Below, one piece after another: positions 58,703-64,000 of a stretch of DNA of 64,000 nucleotides (position 1 is its first letter; the number at the start of each line of letters is the position of its first letter). The stretch spans positions 4,464,001 to 4,528,000 of the forward strand of contig NZ_CP051516.1 in the NCBI RefSeq assembly GCF_012689525.1. Direction: 5' to 3'. The position numbers were made by a program, and so were the translations under genes. The notes beneath the pieces are model-generated. The model had not been told where the DNA came from. It saw only the letters and a list, made by a program, of their open reading frames with translations, and did no database searches. This DNA is from Paraburkholderia aromaticivorans (lineage in GTDB: Bacteria; Pseudomonadota; Gammaproteobacteria; Burkholderiales; Burkholderiaceae).

Positions 58703-59357
58703 GCGCCGCCGCCGATCGGGCGCGCGTGGTTTCACGCTGATCGAATTGCTGGTGGCGATTGCGATTCTGGCGGTGATTGCCGTGTTGTCGTGGCGCGGGC
58801 TCGACCAGATCATTCGCGGCCGGCAGACCATCACGAGCGCGATGGAAGAAGAGCGCGTTTTTGCGCAGTTGTTCGACCAGATGCGGATTGATGCGCGGCA
58901 GGCCGCGTCGGATGATGAGGCTGGGCAGGCGGCTGTATCGGTGTCCGGCAGCGTGTTGCAGATCGTGCGGCAGATGAATTTGCCGGGTGCGGCGCCGAGG
59001 TTGCAGGTGGTGAGGTATCGCGTGTCCGATGGACGTGTGATTCGGTATGCGTCGCCGCCGTTGGGGAATATGGGCGAGTTGCGGCGGGCTTTGCGCGGCA
59101 GCGAAGGTGAAGGATGGAGTGGTGTGCCGCTGATGGCCGGTGTTGGTTCTATTTCTGCTCAGGTTTATGTGCCCAAGGTGGGCTGGACTACGCAGATGGG
59201 CGATGTGCAGAGCGCCATTACGGAGGCGGACAATAATCTTAAGGTGCCCCAGCTGGGGAGTGCGCCGCTGCCGCGGTCTGTGACGGGGCTGCAGGTGAGT
59301 GTCGGGGCTAAGTCGTTGGCGCGGCCCGTGACGCGGGTTTTTCTCGTCGGAGAGTGA
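58680..59357 (+). CDS. gspJ: Type II secretion minor pseudopilin GspJ
   Basis: 225 residues. The prepilin site GARG/FTLIELLVAIAILAVI is at about residue 17. GspJ domain features include MRIDARQAASDDEAGQ and the C-terminal VTGLQVSVG. Codon use is odd: in the last 130 codons about four fifths of third positions are G or T by my hand count, unlike the C/G mix of neighbouring genes. This shift ends at the inserted repeat just downstream. Confidence 0.94.
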   Translation: MKTTVRSERRRRSGARGFTLIELLVAIAILAVIAVLSWRGLDQIIRGRQTITSAMEEERVFAQLFDQMRIDARQAASDDEAGQAAVSVSGSVLQIVRQMNLPGAAPRLQVVRYRVSDGRVIRYASPPLGNMGELRRALRGSEGEGWSGVPLMAGVGSISAQVYVPKVGWTTQMGDVQSAITEADNNLKVPQLGSAPLPRSVTGLQVSVGAKSLARPVTRVFLVGE

Positions 59358-59358
59358 A

Positions 59359-61122
59359 ATGAAGTTCTCTTTTTTGTCTTTCCGATGGGTTTGTCTGGGT
59401 GCTTTTGGTGTTGGGCTTTCCTTGAAATCACGGTGGTCTATTGGTGTTGTCCCTGTGCGGGGCGGCACTTACTTTCTTTGCGGCCGCAAAGAAAGTAAGC
59501 AAAGAAAGCGGCTTCAAACCGCTAACGTACAAGCGGGTCCCCCGCACAGCCACAGTAGTGGCGCGATCAACGCACAATCCCTCGCACAGCAAGCGGCAGT
59601 GACCAGGCAGTCATCCGTTCCGGCGGCGCTTCGCGCGCCGAGCGGCAAGCAACGAAACCATCGGTCGCTGGCAATGCCTAGCTACGCCTCACGGTATCTC
59701 CGGTCTGCTTCGGCGTCTGTGCATGCATCCGGGCCTATTTCGGCGCCGCGCCGAGGCGAAGCCGACGGCTCCCACCTCGCGCAGACAAAACCGCTGAGCT
59801 CTACCCTTCCGGCGAGCACACCGTGCGAGGCGGGAGGTATGACGGCCTTGTCACAGGTGTCGAATGTGCGAAGTGACGGATTCCAGATGGTCCACTACCG
59901 AGGCTGTGCGGGGGACCCGCTTGGCAATGGTGGTGTGAAGCGGCTTTCTTTGCCTACTTTCTTTGCCGCGGCAAAGAAAGTAGGTGCCGCCCCGCACAGG
60001 GGCAACGCCAATAGACCACCACGAATTCAAGGAAAGGCCAACACAAAACAGAGCCAGAAAAACCAGACCGGCGTAGCCATCATCAGCGCCTTGTTAGTAG
60101 TCGCGCTATCAGCGATCTTGGTCTCGGGCATGCTCTGGCGCCAGCAAGTCCAAATCCGAAGGATAGAAAACCAGCGCCTCCTTTCCCAAGCCCAATGGGT
60201 AGCCCGCGGCGCGCTAGACTGGACGCGCCTGATCCTCCGCTCAGAAGGCGACACTTCAGCCGGCATCACCTACCTGGGTGGCCTATGGGGCGTCCCGATA
60301 GCCAAAACCCGCCTATCCGATTTCCTGGGCCAAATAGGCGAAGTCAGAGCGCAACAAGGCGCAGAAACCTACCTATCGGGTTCAATCGAAGACGCCCAGG
60401 CAAAATTCAACCTGAGAAATCTGGTAGAGAGCCCCGCCCCTGGCGTGATGCAATTGGACATGGACCAAATCGGCGCCTACCAGCGCCTACTGGTATCGCT
60501 CGGCGCAAACAGCCAGCTGGCAAAAACCACAGCAGTCCAGGTCCGCGCAAGCCTCGCACAATCGGCAACCCGTTTCCAGACCATCACGTCCACGAACGGC
60601 ACAACCGCGACCCCGCCGCCGATCCAGGGCGGCGCCACCGGCGGCAGCTTCACCAACAAACCGGGTATCGAAGACAGCGACGACAGTTCCGCGAACGCAC
60701 CGATCCAGATGACCAGCGTCGACTCGCTGCTCGATATCCCCGGCTATACGCCCGAGATGGTCGCGCGCTTGCGGCCCTTCGTCACCGTGCTGCCGACGGT
60801 ATCGGCGGTCAACGTGAACACGGCTTCCGCCGAAGTCATCGCAGCGGTCATACCGGGAATGAGCGTGTCGACGGCGCAAGCCTTCGTCGAGCGCCGGCAG
60901 ACGGTGTTTTTCCGTAACGTCGGCGACATACAACTCGCGTTGCGCGGCGCTGGCGTGCAATCGATCTCGATCGACCCGAGCGAACTCGACGTCAACTCGA
61001 ATTACTTCCTGATCCACGGCCGCGTGCAGCACGAACGCGCCGAGGTGGACCGCACGACCCTCGTCTATCGCGACGCATTGACTCACACTACGCGTATCGT
61101 GCGAGTAGAAGACCAACTATGA
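59359..61122 (+). CDS. gspK: Type II secretion minor pseudopilin GspK with an N-terminus disrupted by an inserted repeat
   Basis: The open frame from ATG 59359 gives 587 residues, but the first 230 or so are encoded by the inverted-repeat element 59388-60064. The conserved protein begins near 60060 with the prepilin site QTG/VAIISALLVVALSAIL, then the GspK features ARGALDWTRLIL, VDSLLDIPGYTPEMVARLRP and VNVNTASAEVIAAVIPGMS. The most plausible working start is GTG 59935 or another in-frame codon inside the repeat. Either it has a very long leader or the gene is impaired. Confidence 0.8.
   Translation: MKFSFLSFRWVCLGAFGVGLSLKSRWSIGVVPVRGGTYFLCGRKESKQRKRLQTANVQAGPPHSHSSGAINAQSLAQQAAVTRQSSVPAALRAPSGKQRNHRSLAMPSYASRYLRSASASVHASGPISAPRRGEADGSHLAQTKPLSSTLPASTPCEAGGMTALSQVSNVRSDGFQMVHYRGCAGDPLGNGGVKRLSLPTFFAAAKKVGAAPHRGNANRPPRIQGKANTKQSQKNQTGVAIISALLVVALSAILVSGMLWRQQVQIRRIENQRLLSQAQWVARGALDWTRLILRSEGDTSAGITYLGGLWGVPIAKTRLSDFLGQIGEVRAQQGAETYLSGSIEDAQAKFNLRNLVESPAPGVMQLDMDQIGAYQRLLVSLGANSQLAKTTAVQVRASLAQSATRFQTITSTNGTTATPPPIQGGATGGSFTNKPGIEDSDDSSANAPIQMTSVDSLLDIPGYTPEMVARLRPFVTVLPTVSAVNVNTASAEVIAAVIPGMSVSTAQAFVERRQTVFFRNVGDIQLALRGAGVQSISIDPSELDVNSNYFLIHGRVQHERAEVDRTTLVYRDALTHTTRIVRVEDQL
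59388..60064. mobile_element. Non-autonomous repeat element with terminal inverted repeats of about 170 bp
   Basis: Left arm (about 59388-59560) and right arm (about 59892-60064) are imperfect inverted copies. Both contain CTTTCCTTGAA, GGTGGTCTATTGG, CCTGTGCGGGGCGGCAC, nested palindromes TACTTTCTTTGC...GCAAAGAAAGTA, and AAGCGGGTCCCCCGCACAGCC. There is no transposase. I recall similar sequences as abundant repeats in Burkholderia genomes. It lies at the start of gspK. Confidence 0.8.
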
Positions 61123-61150
61123 ATAACGCCTTTCCCAGAGAGAGTGGCCT

Positions 61151-62578
61151 TTGAGCACGCTGATCGTTCTATTGCCGCCGCGTGATCCGGCGGTGCCATC
61201 GCAGGAATGGCAACTGCCGGAGCTGCCGTTCGTGCTGCTCGACAAGTCGGGCCGCGCCCAGCGCGCCGGCCGGTCGGCGCTCGCGCTGCTGCCGCGCGCC
61301 TCTACCACGGTGCTGATGGTCGCCGCGCGCGACCTGCTGATGATGCCCGCCACACTGCCGCCGTTGCGTGGCCCGCGGCTGCGTCAGGCGCTGCCCAACA
61401 TCGTCGAGGATCAACTGATCCAGGACCCGCAGACCTGTCACATCGCCGTCGACCCGAAACCGCTCGCGGGCGGCCGGCAGTTGCTGGCGATCATCGACCG
61501 CGGCTGGTTCCGGTATATCTGCGAATCGTTCTCCAATGCCGGCCATCGCAGCTTGCGCGCGGTGCCGGTCACGCGCTGCCTGCCGCTGGCGGCCGCGCTC
61601 GATGCCGATGTGCCCGCCGAAGTCGCGGAAACGGTGAACGCCGGTGAGCCGGCCATGGCCGGCGCAGCAGGCGTGGCGACGTCGCTGCCGGGCGTCGCGC
61701 CGGTGGTGGCGCCCGGCGTCGCGGCTGCGGTGCCGATGGTGGCCGCCGTGCTCGGCGCCGTGGTGCAGACCGCGCCCGCCCTGCTGCTCGAAGGCGTGGC
61801 GGCCAGCGCGGGCGACCGAAGCGTGCCGCGCGTCGAACTGGCGATCGCGCGCGGGGTGCAAGGCGAAGGGCTGGCCGTGCCGGCCAGCGCGGTAAACGCG
61901 ACGCTCGGCGCGCTCGCCGGCGCGGCGCCGGTCTCGCTGCACATGCTCACCGAAGTGCCCGGCAACGAGCCGAGTCTCGCTCCGAATAGCCCGGCGCGGC
62001 TGGCTGCGCACATCCACGGCGCCAGTCCGCTGCCGTTCGAGCAGCTCGCGCGACGCGCGCTGGAGTGTCGCTTCGACCTGTGTCAGTTCGAGTTTGCTTC
62101 GCAGCCGTGGCGGCTCGACCGCGCGACGCTGCGGCGTCTGCGGCTGCCGGTGCTGCTCGCGGTCGGCGCGCTGGTGATTGCCATCATCGGCGCAAACGTG
62201 CAGTGGCTGATGCTCGCGCGCCAACGCGACGCAATCAACACGCAGATGACCGAACTGCTGCTCAATACCTTCCCCAAAACGACCGTCGTGCTCGACGCGC
62301 CCGACCAGATGTCGCGCCAGTTGCAGCAATTGCGCGTCGCGGCGGGCGAACTGTCGCCGGACGATTTCCTGCCGCTCGCCGACGGCCTCGCTCGCTCGCT
62401 GGCGCCGGTGCCGGTCAACGGCATCGCCGCGCTCGACTATCACGACCGGCGGCTCGACGTGAACTTCAAGCCGGAGGTCAAGCTCGATCCCGATCTCGCG
62501 AAGCGCCTCGCCCGCAACGGCCTGAGCGGTGGGATCGATAGCAATACCGGCAAGTGGACCATCAGGAACGGACAATGA
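61151..62578 (+). CDS. gspL: Type II secretion inner-membrane protein GspL
   Basis: 475 residues with a TTG start at 61151, after AGAGAGAG. The cytoplasmic actin-like domain (LLPRASTTVLMVAARDLLMMPA...) binds GspE. It is interrupted by a low-complexity Ala/Val/Pro stretch (about residues 170-215). A single membrane helix (LPVLLAVGALVIAIIGANVQ) is near 345 and a periplasmic ferredoxin-like domain follows. Its stop overlaps the gspM ATG. Confidence 0.93.
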   Translation: MSTLIVLLPPRDPAVPSQEWQLPELPFVLLDKSGRAQRAGRSALALLPRASTTVLMVAARDLLMMPATLPPLRGPRLRQALPNIVEDQLIQDPQTCHIAVDPKPLAGGRQLLAIIDRGWFRYICESFSNAGHRSLRAVPVTRCLPLAAALDADVPAEVAETVNAGEPAMAGAAGVATSLPGVAPVVAPGVAAAVPMVAAVLGAVVQTAPALLLEGVAASAGDRSVPRVELAIARGVQGEGLAVPASAVNATLGALAGAAPVSLHMLTEVPGNEPSLAPNSPARLAAHIHGASPLPFEQLARRALECRFDLCQFEFASQPWRLDRATLRRLRLPVLLAVGALVIAIIGANVQWLMLARQRDAINTQMTELLLNTFPKTTVVLDAPDQMSRQLQQLRVAAGELSPDDFLPLADGLARSLAPVPVNGIAALDYHDRRLDVNFKPEVKLDPDLAKRLARNGLSGGIDSNTGKWTIRNGQ

Positions 62579-63078
62579 AAGCTGAACTCGCTCAAACATG
62601 GGCCGGATTCTGGGACCAGCGCACCGAGCGCGAAAAAGCCCTGCTGACGTGGGGCGGCGGCGTGCTCGCCGTGGTGATCGCGTGGTCGGTGCTGTGGGCG
62701 CCGGCGCAGGAAGGCCGCTCGCATCTGCGTGAATCGCTGCCCGCCATGCAGCGGCAGTTGGCGCAGATGACCGCGCAGGCGAACGAAGCGCGCCAATTGT
62801 CGGCGGCGGCGCAAGGCGTCGCGCCGACCGGCGCCGCGCTGAAGGACGCCCTCACCGCGTCGCTCAACGATCACGGCCTTGCGGCGACGCAGGTTCAGGT
62901 GATCGGCAACGCGGTCCAGATCCAGTTGAAGAACGCGTCGTTCCCGGCGTGGACGAACTGGGTCGACGACGTGCGCAAGCAGTTCAAGGTGCAAGTCTCG
63001 GAGGCGCACGCCACGGCGCTCAAGGAAGACGGCCAGGTGGACCTGACGGCGTCGTTGCAGCCGTCCACCGCGAAATGA
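62575..63078 (+). CDS. gspM: Type II secretion inner-membrane protein GspM
   Basis: 167 residues from the ATG at 62575, which overlaps the gspL stop (ATGA). It has a short cytoplasmic tail with WDQRTEREKALLTWGGG, one membrane helix (VLAVVIAWSVLWAPA) and a periplasmic ferredoxin-like domain that pairs with GspL. Length is normal. Confidence 0.95.
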   Translation: MKAELAQTWAGFWDQRTEREKALLTWGGGVLAVVIAWSVLWAPAQEGRSHLRESLPAMQRQLAQMTAQANEARQLSAAAQGVAPTGAALKDALTASLNDHGLAATQVQVIGNAVQIQLKNASFPAWTNWVDDVRKQFKVQVSEAHATALKEDGQVDLTASLQPSTAK

Positions 63079-63112
63079 AAATAACCGCGACCTCGCCGTC
63101 ACAGGATCTCGC

Positions 63113-63892
63113 ATGAATTACTGGATGCGGCGCTTGCGCGTCGCGCTGCCCTGGCTGGTGGTCGCGGTGCTGTCCGCCGCGGTCGTGATGCTGACGATGC
63201 TGCCGGCCGCCTGGATCACCCCGCAGTTCGCCAAACAGACGAGCGGCCACGTCAATCTCGTCAATCCGGCCGGCTCGCTGTGGCACGGCTCGGCCACGTT
63301 GATGCTGGCCGCCGGCTCGGACATGAGCGCGGCGACGCTGCTACCTGGCCGGATCGAATGGCACACGGCGTTCTGGCCGCTGTTTACGGGCCGCGTGCGC
63401 ATGATCATGCGGCACAGCGAAGCAATGCCGGAGCCGATCACCGTCGATGCCACGCCGCGCAGCGCGACCGTCACGCCCGGCGCGATCGCCGTGCCGGCTT
63501 CGCTGCTGAGCGGCCTTGGCGCGCCCTTTAACACGCTCGATCTGCAGGGCAATGTGCAACTGTCCTGGTCGGACTGGCGCAGCTTCAACCGGGAAGCGTT
63601 CGGGCAGTTGACGGTCACGTTGACCGACGTCAGTTCGCGTGTCTCGCTGGTCAAGCCGCTTGGCTCGTACCGGGTGCTGTTTCAGGCGCAGGGCGAGTCG
63701 TCCACGCTCGATCTGACCACCACCAAGGGCCCGTTGATGCTGACCGGCAATGGCACGCTGTCGGCGGCGTCGACGTCGTTTCACGGGACGGCCAGCGCCG
63801 CGCCGGAGGCTCGCGACAATCTCGCGGGTTTGTTGAACCTGTTGGGGCGGCCGAGCGGACCGGACACGGTGGCGTTGACGTTCGTGCACTGA
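63113..63892 (+). CDS. gspN: Type II secretion protein GspN
   Basis: 259 residues: one N-terminal membrane helix (LPWLVVAVLSAAVVMLTMLP) and a periplasmic part with NPAGSLWHGSATL, typical of GspN/PulN. It is an accessory protein of the secretion system, present only in some species. Beyond its stop, in the same frame, lies a diverged copy of its C-terminal coding region. Confidence 0.92.
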   Translation: MNYWMRRLRVALPWLVVAVLSAAVVMLTMLPAAWITPQFAKQTSGHVNLVNPAGSLWHGSATLMLAAGSDMSAATLLPGRIEWHTAFWPLFTGRVRMIMRHSEAMPEPITVDATPRSATVTPGAIAVPASLLSGLGAPFNTLDLQGNVQLSWSDWRSFNREAFGQLTVTLTDVSSRVSLVKPLGSYRVLFQAQGESSTLDLTTTKGPLMLTGNGTLSAASTSFHGTASAAPEARDNLAGLLNLLGRPSGPDTVALTFVH

Positions 63893-64000
63893 GGCACGCT
63901 GCCTGGCGCTGCGGCGCCGGCTGGTCAAGCGGCGGCGATGTCGTTCATCGAGGCGGCCAGCGCTGCGCCGCAGGCGCGCGCTAACTTCGCGGGGCGGCTG
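63893..64000 (+). repeat. Degenerate in-frame copy of the gspN 3' end
   Basis: After the gspN stop the same frame reads GTL...MSFIEAASAAPQARANFAG, against GTL...TSFHGTASAAPEARDNLAG inside gspN (13 of 21 residues identical over the main block). It is cut by the window edge. It looks like an old tandem duplication now outside the gene. Confidence 0.65.

Noticed and set aside
61169..62599. 476-codon minus-strand frame over gspL
   Set aside because: Arg/His-rich composition and complete overlap with gspL mark it as a shadow frame.

Overview
The window looks like a stretch of the main chromosome of a GC-rich betaproteobacterium in the Burkholderiaceae, most likely Paraburkholderia. This rests on gene order (atpIBEFHAGDC next to parB-parA-rsmG-mnmG), the gspDEF-C(reversed)-GHIJKLMN type II secretion cluster, a DUF3717 gene, phhAB with an Lrp-type regulator, two perfect parS sites and hupB-mnmC linkage. 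The species assignment is inference; no marker gene was compared.

Layout. 1-8.3 kb (minus): start of an acyl-CoA ligase gene and the complete F1Fo ATP synthase operon with its promoter. 8.6-9.75 kb: a complete IS630-family element. 10.2-14.8 kb (minus): parB, parA, rsmG, mnmG and two parS sites, one of them built into the terminator stem of the next operon. 14.8-28.2 kb (minus): two branched-chain amino acid type ABC transporter clusters (one with a fused permease-ATPase), three periplasmic binding proteins, and an IS3-family element lying in the loop of a transcription terminator. 28.5-33 kb: a GMC dehydrogenase, MmsA and a divergent LysR regulator, resembling a 3-hydroxypropionate catabolic unit. 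33.3-42.2 kb: CYTH protein, Lrp regulator with phhAB, DUF3717, a TctDE-like two-component system, a SET methyltransferase, an Old Yellow Enzyme, a glutamine amidotransferase and a MarR regulator. 42.2-46 kb: ybdK and a cation/proton antiporter, bracketed by two inverted copies of an origin-like module with DnaA boxes. 46-51 kb: mnmC, hupB, a CobW-type GTPase and a lytic transglycosylase. 51.3-63.9 kb: the type II secretion genes.

How it fits together. Most genes left of about 45 kb, including the highly expressed atp operon, run leftward; hupB and most gsp genes run rightward. Together with parABS and clustered DnaA boxes this suggests the replication origin lies at about 42.4-46.0 kb. mnmG and mnmC act successively on the same tRNA wobble uridine. 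The Liv transporters and MmsA fit amino acid and short-chain acid use.

Most notable observations: (1) twin inverted origin-like modules flanking ybdK and the antiporter, with six blocks at conserved spacing; (2) a repeat of about 680 bp with very long inverted ends inserted at the start of gspK, flanked by opposite strand composition biases (G/T-rich before, C/A-rich after); (3) a 30-codon chimeric ORF between livG and livF made by an 89-bp tandem duplication; (4) an IS3 element splitting a terminator, and a parS site doubling as a terminator stem. No tRNA, rRNA or CRISPR array was seen.
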